Positions 1-13,801 are shown, counted from the stretch's first letter. The stretch is DNA of 64,000 bases from Valencia hispanica (GCA_963556495.2 OY747705.1:10396501-10460500); one strand, 5' to 3'. The notes: generated by a model not told the origin, from the sequence alone. Program-made: numbers and translations.

Positions 1-2117
1 AGGCCGGACCGACAGGGCTATTTCAGGAACCAACGGAGTACCTGTATGGGGGTATGTACTCGGAACGGCCAGATCGAGTCGCTCAGCGGGAGCTGTGGTT
101 AAGTCGCACTGATTAGTTGTAATTCAGAGGGAAATGAGCAGATGTCAACAAACAACCGGCTTTGCAAAAATAAGTAGAGTTGCTGGTGAAGCAGTTAATA
201 ACAACAGCAAACAGAAACACAGCAACAAGCCCTGCTTCTTATATGTTGCTCTCTTGTTATTTCTGCTGCTGTGGGCGCCTTTATGAGCTGATCAGTGACG
301 CTACTCGTTGCTGAAACAGTCATGATATGCGGATGTCTTTAGCTGATTCCTTAAAGCTGCAGTCCGGAGTATTTGAGGGAGAGAGATTGTTTGAATCCGA
401 CGTACCAAGGCCCCTCCCAAAACACTCAAAACACACATTTCAAAACCCGGAACAGTGCCATCTCGAACCAAAACTGTCTTTTTACATCCACAATGGTCCA
501 ATAATGTCCTACTTTAAAATAGTTAGTCCACAGCAAGTCTTATGTCCAAAATCCAACATCATCTGCTGCTCAAAACCTTGATAATTCTCTTCCTTGTGTG
601 TATCTCTCACATAGCTTTCATCAGAACTACCGTTAGCATGCGAGTTTGCCCAACAATAACAAAGCACACTTCTTCTTCTTCTTTGTGTTTAGTAATGGCC
701 AGCAAAGAATAAATTGGTGCATTACCACCACCGACTGGTATGGAGTGTGGACCACAGTCAATAAGTTGCATGGTTAGAATTTAGGGCGTTGTAATCTGCC
801 TTGTCCGGGTCCGATACCTGAATGGGCGGGCCCGGCCCATCCAGGCACACACATGGTGCGGGACCTGTGTTTTCATAATGCTTGGAAATCGTACGACCAT
901 TTTAAAGTGTTGCCGTGTAAACAAGCCATAAAGCTATATCCCACCCCTAAGTGATATTTAGTCTGTCGCCATGTTCCACAGAGAAGTGTGAAAAAACATT
1001 TTGTAACCAGCCCAGTCCTTCTCGTAATCTGACCGCAGTCCGTTTGCCTTAGCTTAGCATAAACAATGATAGTGAATGGTTATAGCTCGCATTTTGTGTG
1101 CAAAAGTCGTAAGAATGACTCAGTCAACAATGATCCCAATTATTCCTGGTGACCTCAATAATCATATTGATTGCGAATGAAAATAATAAGTAACACTAAG
1201 GTATTATAGAATTACAGATTCAGACTTGGGACAACATTACGACAAAGCACCGATGTAAGCTTCCGCTGCAGCGCCTGCAACAGAAAACTGAAAGCGATTT
1301 ACTCTTCAAAACTCGCCATTTACACTCATTAAGGTGAAATGTTGTAAATGGTATACAGTAAACCTGGAGGTGACAATGTCAGCCAGATGTCACAATTATA
1401 GCAATTCATAATAGTCAGCGCAAATGTTATTAAATTTATAATGCTTTATTTGTGGAAAATAGCTCTTTACTTAGAAGTCCATTGGTAAAGTCACATAATA
1501 CTTGCCAACCAAGTCACAAATGTTTAACTGAAGAAGATTTTTCCATTTTTATTTTACAACAAAACTTTTAAACAGTTTTTAACAGTGTATTTTTTTATTT
1601 TTAATGAATGAATACTTATATTCAATTTAAATGCAACTATATGTTGTCAATAACTTTTGAATGTTCTGTACAGTTGAAATACTTAAACAGAAAAGAGTGG
1701 TTTGATAAAGAGGAAGCCCGGGTGCTTTTTCTTAAACATGTTAGCAATAGACGAAAAACCAACTTTGGGGTAATTCAAAGAAACCAGTGAAAAAAATAAG
1801 CATTTAGTGGATACTTTCCAAGATGCACAAAATGCTTCCATGCCAGTGCAGAATTGCAACACTGCTAGAAACAGGACTATAAACCCCACTATTTACTCAA
1901 TGTATTGAAAAATTAAAAGCTTTACAGTGTTTACTGGAGAGACATGTACATTTTAACGTAAAGCATATAGTTTCAAACCTTTAGTATTACTTCCACAACT
2001 TTCTAGAAAGGTGTGCTAATAGTAACTAACATATAAACTACTACAACTATAAATTACTGCTGTAGGTTCAGCAGAGCTTCACCTTTAAGTCATTTTTAGT
2101 GCTTAAAACTAAAGCTA
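1..2117. other. Intergenic, nothing recognised
   Basis: AT-rich sequence with only short open frames on either strand, none showing recognisable protein sequence or splice structure. No repeat boundary could be defined. Confidence 0.4.
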
Positions 2118-2332
2118 AAGTGGGGCTAAAAGTATTTGGCAGCCACCAATTGTGCAAGTTGTCCCACTTAAAAAGATGAGGCCTGTAATTTTCCTCAAAG
2201 GTAGGCTACACCTCAACTGTAAGAGACAGAATGTGAAAAGAAATTCCAGAAAATCCCTTTGTTTGATTTTTAAATGATTTATTTGCATAATGGTGCAGAA
2301 AATAAGTATTTGGCCAAAAACAAAAGTTCCTT

Positions 2333-3953
2333 TCAATCCTTTGTAATGTAACCTTGGTTGGCAATGACAGAGGTCAGACGTTTCCTGTAGGTCTTCACCA
2401 GGTTTGCACACACTGTAGCTGCTATTTTGCCCCATTCTTCCATGCAGGTCTTCTCTAGAGCTGTGATGTTTTGGGGCTGTTGCTGGCAGTGGCGGTCATT
2501 CCTACAGGCGACATAGGCACTTGCCTAGGGCGCCATCTAGTGAGGGACGACAAATATGCGGCGAGAAAAAAAATTATAATGTCTATTTTTTTCAACAGTT
2601 TTTGCCATCCCTCTATCTACAACAATACTTTGACATAATAAATTAGTTAAATTTAAATGAAAATAAATGACAATTCTGACGTGACCTTTAGCTGTCATAA
2701 GTCAGGGTCATAACATGCTTGTGCGAGGCTCACACACTGACAAGCGGTCTGTCGGTTGGCTGTGTTCGACGGCTTACTGAAAATGAAACAGCAAAAGCCA
2801 TCCGATGTTGCATTACTGTTCAAGTTAAACGTTTATTTTTTGTTTGGATTCTTTAGTGTGCACTTTTTGTTCTCAGATGTTGCACTACTGTTCAAGTTAA
2901 ACTTTTTTTTAAATTTTTATATTTATTATTAAACAGCTTTATTCTTTTGCACATGTTGTTATATTCTTGTTGTTATACTGTCATTATCTAAATAAATGTG
3001 CAATTCTTTGGACATGACTTCTTTTTTCGTGGGCAAGGGTCGCCATCAGTCAAGCTCGCCTAGGGCACCAAATGGTCTAGGACTACCACTGGTTGCTGGG
3101 TAACACAGACTTTAAACTCCCTCCACAGATTCTCTATTGGATTGAGGTCTGACGACTGGCTAGGCCATTCCAGAACCTTGAAATGCTTTTTACGTAGCCA
3201 CTCCTTCGTTGCCCGGGCTATGTATTTGTTATCATTGCCATGCTGGACGATCCAACCATGTTTAATCTTCAATGCTCTCACTGATTGAAGGAGGTTTTTG
3301 CAAAAATCCCCATTCATCCTTTCCTTAATACGGATCAGTTGTCCTGTCCCCTTAGTAGAAAAGCAGCCCCAAACCATAATGTTTCCACCCCCATGCTTCA
3401 CAGCGGGTATAGTGTTCTTCGGATGCAACTCAGCCATTTTTCCCTCCAAACACAGGGAGTGGCGTTTGTACCAAAGAGTTCTATTTTGGTCTCATCTGAC
3501 CACATGACACTCTCCGAATCCTCCTCTGGATCATCCAGATGGTCTCCGGCAAACTTTAGACGCGCCTGGACATGTGCTGGCTTGAGCAGGGGAACCTTCC
3601 ATGCAATGCACAATTTTAAACCATGACAGCTTAGTGTTCTACCAACAGTAACCTTTGTTACCGTGGTCCCAGCTCTCTTCAGCTCATTGACCAGTTCCCC
3701 CCGTGTAGTTCTGGGCTGTTTCCTCATCGTTCTCAAGATCAAGTGTACCCCACGAGGTGAGATGTTGCATGGAGCACCAGGTCGAGGGAGATTGTCATTA
3801 AATCTTGTATTTATTCCACTTTCTAATAATTACTCCGACAGTTGATCTCTTTTCACCAAGCTGCTTGCCTATTGTAGATTGGTTCATTCCAGTCTTGTGA
3901 AGGTGCACAATCTTGTCCCTGGTGTCCTTGGACAGCTCTCTGGTCTTGGACAT
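2333..3953 (-). pseudogene. Tc1-like transposase, interrupted by a hAT-type insertion
   Basis: The start at 3953 opens a helix-turn-helix region ([20 protein letters not shown]). The DDE region shows [31 protein letters not shown] and [10 protein letters not shown], and the C-terminal part near 2335-2440 reads [18 protein letters not shown]. The frame is broken near 3400-3450 and 3743 and is split by 605 bp of foreign DNA between 2487 and 3091. The usual QQDNDPKH motif reads QHGNDNKY, so the second catalytic region is also changed. It is non-functional. Confidence 0.88.
2487..3091. mobile_element. hAT-type non-autonomous element (nested in Tc1)
   Basis: It starts CAGTGGCGGTC and ends GACTACCACTG, imperfect inverted ends typical of hAT elements. 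It is flanked by an exact 8-bp duplication GTTGCTGG (2479-2486 and 3092-3099). It is 605 bp and contains no transposase. The sequence CGCCTAGGGC / GCCTAGGGCGCC near both ends extends the inverted symmetry. Confidence 0.9.
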
Positions 3954-4319
3954 GGTGGAGGTTGGAGTCTGACTGTTTGAAGGTGTAGACAGGTGTCTTT
4001 TATACAGAGAACAAGTTCAAACAGGAGCCAATATTAAAGGTAACGAGTGGAGGATAGAAGAGTTTCTTAAAGAAGAAGTAACAGGTCTGTGAGGGACAGA
4101 ATTCTTGCTTGGGTTTAGGAACTAAATACTTATTTTTTGCACCATTATACAAATAAATTCTTAAAAAAGCATACAATGAGATTTTCTGGATTTTTTTTTT
4201 TACATTCTGTCCCTCACAGTTGATGTATACCTATGATGAAAAATACAGATATCTCTCATCTTTTTAAGTGGGACAACTTGCACAATTGATGGCTGCCAAA
4301 TACTTTTTTGCCCCCACTG

Positions 4320-7300
4320 TAAGTGCCTGAAACTGATAAAAAAAAAAATGCAGAAATATACAGAAGGACCTCTGTAACACTAATCCCTTTGTTCCAAAAC
4401 AACATGCGAGAATTTTTACCTGATGCTGCCTTTGACAGAATCAGCTCTGGCTAGCTAACACGACAGGTACTCCAGGTAGAAACAGCAGCAACAGCACTGA
4501 TAACGCGAACAAAGCTGACACAAAAACAACCATGCTAATCAGAGCAGAAATGAACCATGGGTGTAAAAATTAACTAAACACACACAAACCCCTTGTTAAT
4601 AATGTATCATTGGGAAACTATATTTAAAAAATCAGCGTGGAAATGCTGTTATAGCCTACTTACAGTTATTGTCTGTAACGTATGCCCAGGTAAGAACCCA
4701 GCTTTTTTTTTTCACAGTACTCCAGGTACTGGGTATATATAACAAATATTTCACACATTAGCAGTTGACTCCAACGAATGTGATGGAGGGGTATTTTTAC
4801 CTGTCTTAGTCTCTGTAAAAGGTGCAGTAAGTGAAGCGTGTTCCATGTAAAATTGTAATTTCGAGCCTCATTTTAAATGAAGAGCGTAGCATTCTAAAGT
4901 TATCAGATTGGTGTGCAAAGCTTCTGTCAAACATCCGGAAAAACACCTGCAATAAACATGTTCTAATGACAACTTGCCTCTAAATTGAGTTAAGCGTTGG
5001 TATTCTTAGACAACCTTTGTATAGTTGTATTTTAATGAAAAGAAATGTAATTTGAGTTGTAACTTTTATATATATATATATGTATTCACATGAATGTGTT
5101 CCTTTCAAAACTACTTAGACTCACTTTGAGCCCTTCTGACCATGGAACTCCACTTACCACTTTGACTTGACAGACATCACTTTTACAAGTAGTTCCAATT
5201 TTCATGTCGAGCTCATTTCTAATTTAAGTAAACATGCTGTAGGGGTTGAAATTAGATTTCATTACATACTAATGATATGATAGCATGACATTTCTGCATG
5301 TCTCGGTCAAAACCCACATCTACTCAATCAACATGGAGGACATGGCTGTTGAGAGCGCATCTGCTGTGGGTCCTGTTGCCATCTATTTATAAAAAAAAAA
5401 AAAAAAACACTTCCAGGACATGTAACAGCAATTAGCATGTTGCTGTCACCCATCCACACACGCCTTCTTCAATTTGGACAATTTATTCATGCATTTATCG
5501 TACCGAAACATGTAAAAGAACACTTCATAGTTACAGTATGTTCGCTGTTTAACCTTTCATTTTTGAAAAAAAACCAAAAAAAAACAGTGGAACAATTTCT
5601 CTGTGAGCACTATCACTCAAGTGTTTTGCATATAGTGTTATGGCTGCCTGCCGAGTGCGGGTGACCAACAGCGAGAGCTCCGGGCGTTCAGGCTGATGTG
5701 CAGGCTTGTATCCAATCACATCTGTCACAGTCGCAGCATTCTCTGGGGGTCAGATCAAGACCCACTGATATTTCACGCAGGCCCATTTCTACTGAGCATG
5801 TTGCAAATTATATAAATTTTCACATCATAAATGTAGTCTGGGGCAGAATTAGAGCAGTCATATTTCTTCAATTTCTCATCTCAGATATCAAAATAAATTG
5901 CACTGTGGCTGGACGACGCATTTTAAAACGCAGCAATACAGAAAAATGCTATAGTGGGCAGGCAGTCACAGCGTGACCCCGGCTGTCCTGTTAGCTATCC
6001 ACACAATCACAGTTTTGCAAAGTAGCCCTTGCAGGGTCAATTTGCTCTGTTGTGGCAAATAACAAAAATATGGTAATATGCGCATTGGTATTGCACTAAA
6101 GACTTCGTGAATAGGCTCTAACAATGATCACACCATGACCCTAATATTTATTGACTCAATTATCCTTCTATCTCCACATTTTGACCGTACACTTGGACTA
6201 CTTATTTGTCCTGTGTAAAAGATGAAAGCAGGTGAAAAGTGTGGTGTGGAGAAGAAGAAAAAAAATGAGAGAGAGAGAGAGTGTCAAAGAGTTTCATTTA
6301 TAAAGAGGAGGGGGGTATTATGAGCACATTTATCCAAAATTGGAAAATAATGAGGAAAGATTAAAGCCCTCCCGGTATTTTCGGTCTTCCCAAATGGACA
6401 ACCAGTCCTGTGGTTGACAATGGGCCATGGAGAGTTCCAGACACTATTATGTGCCACAAATGAGAGAGTGACAATGTAAAAGCCTCTTTGGGAGATAGAG
6501 GGAAAGAAAGTTGAATGTGGCGTACTCGTGCACATCTCCTTTTGTAGTTTTTTTTATGTATTTTTCTGTTGTGGTGACAAGACAGGAGATAAGCGCTCAC
6601 TGTCTTAAATGAGGCAAAAAGGATGGAAGGTTTTACATCCTCCATTATGGCTGTTATTAGACTACACATTTGCAAGTGCAGAAGCTCCACCTAGACTTGT
6701 CATTTTGACCTCACTTTTTCTCTTTTGCCCAGAAAAAAAAAAAAAGCGCCGCTAACACAAACAAACACATGCACCTGCTCATTCAGACTCCGCGGCCCCT
6801 GATTGGCTTGTAAAAGCCTGAAAAATATTCTTTATTAACTGTTTTTATTACATTTTCCGGAATAAATCAATTCATTCGAACTGTGGGCGCAGTTTAAGGT
6901 ACACATGACAGCTTGAGCATTTTGTTCAGAAGAGGGCGAAGCAAGATGAGAATACATCCCCCATCACCTCCACCTAAGCTGAGAAAATACACACAACCAG
7001 GTCACAGAAATTCTGTCACAAGTTATTGGGCACCTAAGAGTGTGGGAAATCCTGTGGTGCGATATTATTCTCTGTAAATCTCAAACTGTGAATAACACAA
7101 GCCAAGCAATTTAAGCAAGGAAGGTCATAGCAAAGTAAAGCAGGAAAATTGCCAGGAAAAAAAAATACAGGCTTTCTGAGAGAGTGAAATAGACGAGAGA
7201 TGAAGGGAGATGAAAAGTTGACGGGCTACCCAGGCAGGTCTACAAAAAGTAATGAATATCCCTGGGTGTGGAGCGATTTTGAGGAACTGTCATTCTGAAT

Positions 7301-7867
7301 GAAGTGAGATAAAAATTATATTTCTCCCAGATAAAAAAAAAAACTCAAACCATTACAAAAGTAGAAAGGACATATGTCTGCCTGATGCTGCCCTTAATCC
7401 AAGACAAGGCCTGACAGCCTGCACCATCAAATGTCAGAGCCTCTGGAGCATCAAAACATAGTGATTATACAACACATGTGAGAGAAATAAAAATAGACCA
7501 TTCAGTGGAAAAACCTCCATTTTGGAATATGATGTAAATGTGAACTTCGCATTTAAAAAAAATCTCTATTAAATGTTAATAACATTCTTGCCAGTTGCAT
7601 ATTTTTCTTAAAAATGAAAAAAAGTGATTATCATGCAGTAGTTTAGTGGATTTCAGACTTTATATAAAATGTACAATCTTAGTAACTAGCTGGACAAAAG
7701 GTTTTGGACTTTTTCAGTTTGTTATGCCAGAAAACATAAAAATAATGTGGCTGCACTGAATGGATGATCGAAGGATGCCGTGTTATTACCTGTTCTGTTT
7801 TCAGTCAGAAGTGGAAATGTCCTATTTTTAAGATGGAACATTTCACATAAAGTTCTCTAGAAGATTG
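4320..7867. other. Intergenic, nothing recognised
   Basis: It contains an A-run at 5391-5407 and a GA microsatellite at about 6268-6282. Open frames here are short and lack recognisable protein sequence. Confidence 0.4.
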
Positions 7868-7951
7868 AATGTGTGGATGGTTGTCGGTCCTGCATGTCTC
7901 TGTGTTGTCCTGTGATGGACTCGCGATCTGTCCAGGGTCTAATCTGCCTGT
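7868..7951 (+). mobile_element. SINE body fragment (tRNA-SINE family of 50174-50556)
   Basis: It matches the internal and 3' part of the complete SINE found later: ATGGTTG, CCTGCATGTCTCTGTGTTG, GATGGACTCGCGATCTGTCC. Head and GATG tail are missing. Confidence 0.65.
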
Positions 7952-10900
7952 CATAAATGTAAAAAAGTAACAATTGCCACTCTGTTTTGACCTTATTAAC
8001 ATTACTAAAAGATAACTGTCTGTCACTTGTGAACCAACAAGTTTTCTGTGCCATGTACAGTTTGAGCTGGTAGGGAATTATGGCTAAACACCATGGCTAA
8101 TAAACTTGGTATTTGATTTGAGATCCGTATTTGATGGTTACTTAAATCTGGACCGTGTTTGATCGGCTCCAGTTAAAAGTCTAAGCATTCTCTATTCTTT
8201 TTTTTTTTTTTTACCATCAAGACATTAATATGACATGAGCTTGAAAACTACATTATATATACTGGTAAAATCTGGGTTCGATTATGTTACACTGATTAAA
8301 GTTTCTATAAAACCAAGTTTAAATTTATGAAAATAAATATAAAAGAGGAGATACTTTTCTCAAAAGGATTGGTAAATTGCATTATGTTGTTTTATCTCAC
8401 TCGAGTGAACGTAATATTGTGTTGTACAATGGGTGTTCACACAAAAACTGACAATGGAAATAAAACTTCAGATGTGAAACTAATTAAAAAGGCCTGCACA
8501 TACTCCAAGAACCTTGAAATGTGTTTTCTTTCCCTGGGCTGCGAAAAAAGTATGACGTCATTCTTTTCCATGTAGCCCTGCTCTGGGAGTTCTTTCAGTT
8601 TTGTTTTGTTTTTCTCTCTTGTAGGTCCAACAGCCATTGAGTGATTGGTCGGAAATGTCCAGTGTGCATGTTTAATGTTGAAATGCCAAAATGCCATTCC
8701 TGGTTTGCCACTATGGGAGAATTTTCCAGGAGTTCTCCACTTGATTTTTCTCATAAAGTATGAAATGAACGAACTTTGCTCTTGTTTGCTCTTGTTCTTG
8801 CAGATTTGAGTGAACGAACCAATTTCTTGATGCTTGTAGCATGCACAGGTCTTAAGTTGCCCTGATCACCAGGTTTGTTGCCTTCATCTTCAGTTTGTTA
8901 GTTTTGACTTTCCCAACTAAGCTATGAGTTTGAACAGCTAACAACTTTTAGGGCTGTTGGCCCTTATTAGCTTTACTTCAATTTCTATTTACCCGACAAA
9001 TATTTACGACCACTAACGGCACCCGAAGTTCCACCATTGGTGCTTGTACCCACAGTTTGAGAACCATGGAACTAGTTCATCAGTCCAGCATGCCATGTTA
9101 TTCATCGGACACAAAATCCTTGAAGAAAAGTAGAAATGTGAGGAAGAACTGACATCAGAAATACAGTATAAAGCTGCAAGCTGTAAGATCTGCAACCAGT
9201 CAGACATATCTATAAATTCAGGCTAACTTTTTTTTTCTCTCCCTTCTACTATCCCCCTATTTTTATCAGTTCAATCTCTTTTATGCGGTGTTAAATGAAT
9301 TGAGCAGCCATAGATTTCGCCTTGTGTTGCACAAAACAAGGTGTCCTTCGCTGTAGAATACAGTCATGCTTCTCATTCCAAAGTCTTAGTGCTTTTTCCT
9401 TGAATAAATCATCCACATCTATTGAATCCTTTTCATTCTCCTACACAGGCCCACCATTCAGAGTGAAAAGAAAAGAGTCTGAATTACTTCAAGCTGGAGA
9501 GTTACCTTGCATAGAGGGGAATTAAGGACCATTTGCCAATATTGTGGATCAACTATGCCGAGAAGAAAAGCGGCATTCTTGTGTTACCTGGCTGGGGAAT
9601 AAAGCCACAATGGACTTCAAACAAGAAACCAGCGCACAATCTGCCGACTGATTTTTACCTGAGGGACCTTGGACTTTTTCACAACAAACAGTTTCCAGCA
9701 ATGACAAGCATAAAAGCGAGCGTCTGAATAGTTGTATTACCCTCTTGCCCTTTGTCAGGAAGAATGCGGGCCATTCATTGTGCGTCAATGGGTGACCCCA
9801 GCCTCATAATTTGTCGCAGCGTGGAGCTGCAGAGTAAATAGCTGCCTTTGGAGGCTGTTGTTTTGCAATGCACATGAGCTGTTTAGCCAGGTTTATCATT
9901 CAGAAAGTTTTCCTGTATAATTGGGAGCTAAGCTCCTTCACATACCCTTGTCTGTTAAACACTGAATGACCCATAAAAATAAAAAAAAACGCAGAGAATC
10001 GCATAATTAATACACGTCTTCTGTAGAAGCAACAGAAAATCAGAGGTGGTTATACAAAATATCCAGTCTTTAAAATCCAATGATCCTTCAGAAGAAGCTT
10101 CAAAGTGAATATGCAGGTGTGATGTTTGCCGCACGAGTCGGCTGACTAACTCCGGCTGCTCTTCTAGGTGCCCACACTCCCCACCTGAGTGACACTCTCT
10201 TGAGCTCTGCTCCAGTTTCCAGGCCCTCTAACAGCGAGATAAGACTCTTATCACCGCCAGGAGTGAAGATTTGGCCTCAATCCAAGGGAACCAACGGAGC
10301 AGCAAAACCACTGTCTAGACACTTAAAGGGAACTAAAAGCAACAATGCTCCGTTTGACAGGAAACACTAAAGGGCTGTCGCTGAGGCACGGCAAGTCGCG
10401 GAGACTGTAGTTCAGACAATATCATTGTGCGAGAGCGCCTCAGCTGATCCCCCTTTCCCGGACTCCTTTTTTTTCATCACCAGCTAGCATGAAACCTCTG
10501 CGGTTCCAGAGGAAGACTTGCTGGAGAGATCTGATAAAGTACAGAACCAATGCCTGGTCTATGACACACACCGAGTTATATTAACATACACATTTTCTTT
10601 TTTGCAGCAGCAGCAGCAGTTTTGCTTGCTTGAATAGCGAACGTTTTCAATATGTCAAAATACAAAGTGACTCCATTCGAGGTAATTACCTTCACATAAA
10701 TGAGACGTTTAAATGAAAAGCTTCAGATTGAAGCACAGGTGGTGTGCCATCTTGTTTGTACGTCAGATTGCTGAGGTGAGATCTGCCTTGAAAACAACCC
10801 AACGAGAGATAGCCGCAGCGAGCGGGCGGCTGGAGCATGCAGGAACACGAGGCTGGGGTTCTGATGCTTTAATTTCTGCTCTCTGGGGCTGAACTTTTCA

Positions 10901-11640
10901 CAACCAATTTTCCATCACTTAAAAGAAACAAACAACAGGCACTCTTCAGGGTAAGAGATTGCGATCTGGTCTCAGTCTGCATGGTGCAAGAGAAGCCTGC
11001 AACTCCACAGAAACCGAATGATAATGTAGAGGAACCGCCAAAATAACAGTGAGGAATTTTGATTGAGTCGATGAGCAACTTTTTGTTGATTTTTTTTTTT
11101 TTACTTTTAAGAAGGAGCTATAAGAAGGTAGGCGGATGAATTTCCTGGCCACCTGTGACCCCTGCTGGTCACTCAGCTGGATTTCTCTGCTCTTTGTGGT
11201 GACAAAGTTAAAAGACTACCAGAGCAAAGTGGGGTGAGGATTCTCACTTTAAAACTTTGGGGAAATGGTGCTGGAAACCCTGGCAAGCAACATTTCATCC
11301 TGTAACACCTTAAGTGTTGCAATTCTATCAGCAATTAGAGGTGAATTGTATCGTTAGTCCATTGTGCTGCTATTAAAGCCATGACTTTACTGCTAAAGCA
11401 TCTAATGATGATGCATAAGAGGTTTTGTAAATGTGTAAATGTGTGTAAATGTTTACATACCCTCATTAAAAATACAGGGATTTTAGGACTGAAATATTCG
11501 GAGAGATGATAAATCAAACTTTCTCTTCCTTTAATAAGATAAGCATGCCGCAAAATTCAAGAGAAAAACAAACAAATCTGTCGGGGGAAGGCAAATAAAA
11601 GGTGCTGTGACCTGGTCGCAAAAATGTGCACACCCTTAAA
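7952..11640. other. Intergenic, nothing recognised
   Basis: It holds short T and A runs and a CAG triplet run (10607-10618, four to five units). I could not identify exons, RNA genes or bounded repeats. Confidence 0.35.
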
Positions 11641-11759
11641 ATTTGTTGAAGAATCTTTTGATTTAATTTCAGCTGTCAGTTCTTGAGCTTACTTGCCATC
11701 AATCAGCTGAAATAAAAGTTCAGCTCCCCCACCGGAACTTTTTCTGCATCTGCATCGGT

Positions 11760-12400
11760 TTGTTAAAGCCACTGTTGGAAGACAGGTTTCAAATGATTAA
11801 AAGGATGTTATTATACAAAGGTATCAGTCAACAAGAAGCCGGTGTGAACAGAAGACAGAAACCGGTTTGGGAGGCTGCCAAGAGCCTAACTGTAACACTG
11901 ATGGAGCTACAGCAATCCCCCACAAGCACTAGTTCTCTTCTACGTGTGACAACAATTTGCTGAATTCTCCATTTGTCCCGACTAAGGACTAGAGTTGCAA
12001 GATGGATGCCTTTTTTTCCGTAGATAACATCCAGACCTAGCTAAAATCTCAAAATGAAATGGTATATTTGTGACAGAACCAGAGCTGTACATCACCAACA
12101 GAACACTGCGTCCACAGTGAAACATGGTTATGGCCGCATCATGCTCCACTGTTACTTTTCCTCAGATGGAACTGGATTTTTTGTAATGTGGAATGAATTC
12201 GGAACAGTTCCAGATAGCAGTCAGTTTCAACGCAAGACTTTCAGGCATCTGCTTGAAAACTGGAGATGAAAAGGGATTTAATTTTTCCTGTATCGTTCTA
12301 AATCCAGGCATACATCCAGATAAACTAAAGGACTTCACCGGAAGAAAAGTTTTTGAAAAGGCCAGAGGTGGATCTAGTTGGAACTCAACACAATTCTAGC
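11760..12400 (+). pseudogene. Decayed Tc1/mariner-type transposase fragment
   Basis: The frame at 12054-12269 contains HHQQNTASTVKHGYGRIM followed by CYFSSDGTG, which corresponds to the [20 protein letters not shown] core of Tc1 transposases. The stretches at 11800 (YKGISQQEAGVNRRQKPVW) and 12330 (FEKARGGSSWNSTQF) fit a displaced frame of the same gene. Stops and shifts are many, and no inverted ends were found. Confidence 0.5.
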
Positions 12401-12887
12401 AATTCTAGCAAAGGTCTGACTGGAATTTCTACAACTTCTTTTGTCAGAAGTGGTGGAATGCAGTACGCCAGTTCCAGTGGCAACAGCACAGGCCCTCATC
12501 TTGATGCTACCACTACCGTGTTTGAGGATTGGATGTCTTGGTAGTTAAGAAGACCAAATAGCTATTTCTGGTGGGGAAGGTGGAGGATAGCTGTGCAATT
12601 TCTTTGTTTAGACCATTTTTTTATAAAACTGGTTGAAAATGTTACCTATATATAACAAACATGGGAACTACTGTGGAGGACAGCTTTACTTTACACTTTT
12701 ACTACCAAGACGTCTGAAGCAAACTGAATGCATGTGGACGTGTGATCGTTTTTATCAATTTTATAGAATCACATAACCAAACTGTTTCCTTTCAATGTGT
12801 TTGTCTGTATACTGAAGACTGTATTCAGTGGTATATAAATGTGACTGAGCCCCGTCAGTCACAGTCAGTCTCCCTGTATCATCTACT

Positions 12888-13215
12888 AGCCGTGGCCCCC
12901 GTGGCCTGGCGGTGGGGGGGGGGGCCTCCGTCAGCCGATCCCGGGTCGGGAGGTGGGTCACCCTCGGTTCTTCAGGTCCATGGCTGATCCGCCCTGGCGT
13001 AGCCGGGTGCGGGGGGAACCCATGGGCTCGTGTCTGTGGCCCCCCCGTGCCCCTGCATTGTATCTGCTGGATGTTCCCCCGGGGCTCTCCTCTGCTCCTC
13101 TCTTTGGGGGTGGGGTCAGCCCTGCTTCGGTCCGCCTGGGGATCCTTTGCTTTGGGGGCCCTTTGGCTCCGATCTCCTTCGTGTTTGCGTTGATTCCTGG
13201 GAGGCGGATCGATGG
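12888..13215. repeat. GC-rich island, repeat-like
   Basis: A sharp switch to GC-rich sequence with long G and C runs, inside AT-rich surroundings. It is followed by a pyrimidine-rich stretch and a polyadenylation-like AATAAAG at 13671. Because stops are rare in such sequence, four overlapping open frames appear on both strands; none shows known protein sequence. I treat it as a dispersed repeat or retro-derived segment. Confidence 0.4.
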
Positions 13216-13693
13216 CACCTCACACCAGCTACTGAACACTCGCATGGAGAAACCTTATACACACCAGCATGCTCATACACACACACAGATGTGGGGATTC
13301 CAGTGTTCACAGATGCATTCTTAGGCTAATGTTACCACAAATACATCTTGTAATAATCGGTACCATGAGCTTTTCACTGTCACTGTTGTTGTATTTATAT
13401 ATCTTTTTGTGTGTTGTGGTTGTGTAGTTCTCAGTTCGCATTGTTTAGTTTGTTTTATAATTGTTGTTTTTTCCTACCTCTGCCGTCCTGCAGGTGTAGA
13501 AGCAGACTAGGATGTTTTCTTGTATATATTCCCCTTCCTCTTTTATATTCAACTAACCCTTTCCTTCTCATCTTTTTTTCCAACCCCTCTTTATCTCCTT
13601 TCTTGTTTCCCCTTTATTTTCCATTTCCGTGTCCGTAATATCTGGGGTAAAAAAGCCCCAGCAATTTCTAATAAAGATTTCTTACACATATAT

Positions 13694-13724
13694 CAAGTGG
13701 AGTAAAGCTGTAATGCTCCACTTG
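13694..13724. repeat. Short inverted repeat
   Basis: CAAGTGGAG and CTCCACTTG (9-bp arms, 13-bp loop) sit just after the AATAAAG of the GC-rich segment. Confidence 0.5.
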
Positions 13725-13752
13725 TGAATGTAAATCTGTGTACTGAAGGCTG

Positions 13753-13753
13753 T

Positions 13754-13801
<48 letters not shown>

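Larger units (their letters stand above)
2118..4319 (-). mobile_element. Tc1-like transposon with long terminal inverted repeats
   Basis: TA dinucleotides flank it at 2116-2117 and 4320-4321. The ends match as inverted repeats of about 200 bp: left AAGTGGGGCTAAAAGTATTT, right (reverse complement) CAGTGGGGGCAAAAAAGTAT, both continuing with GGCAGCC and GTGCAAGTTGTCCCACTT. The arrangement of repeats at the inner and outer TIR ends resembles the IR/DR type of fish Tc1 elements. The transposase runs on the minus strand and is dead. A partial relative lies at 58085-58400. Confidence 0.92.

Noticed and set aside
301..581. Short overlapping frames at the window start
   Set aside because: Opposite-strand pair with no conserved sequence or splice context.
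3285..3845. Plus-strand frames of 60-113 codons
   Set aside because: Shadows of the minus-strand Tc1 transposase.
12912..13329. Overlapping open frames of 93-123 codons on both strands
   Set aside because: They follow from GC-rich, stop-poor sequence; no protein family signature and mutually overlapping frames.
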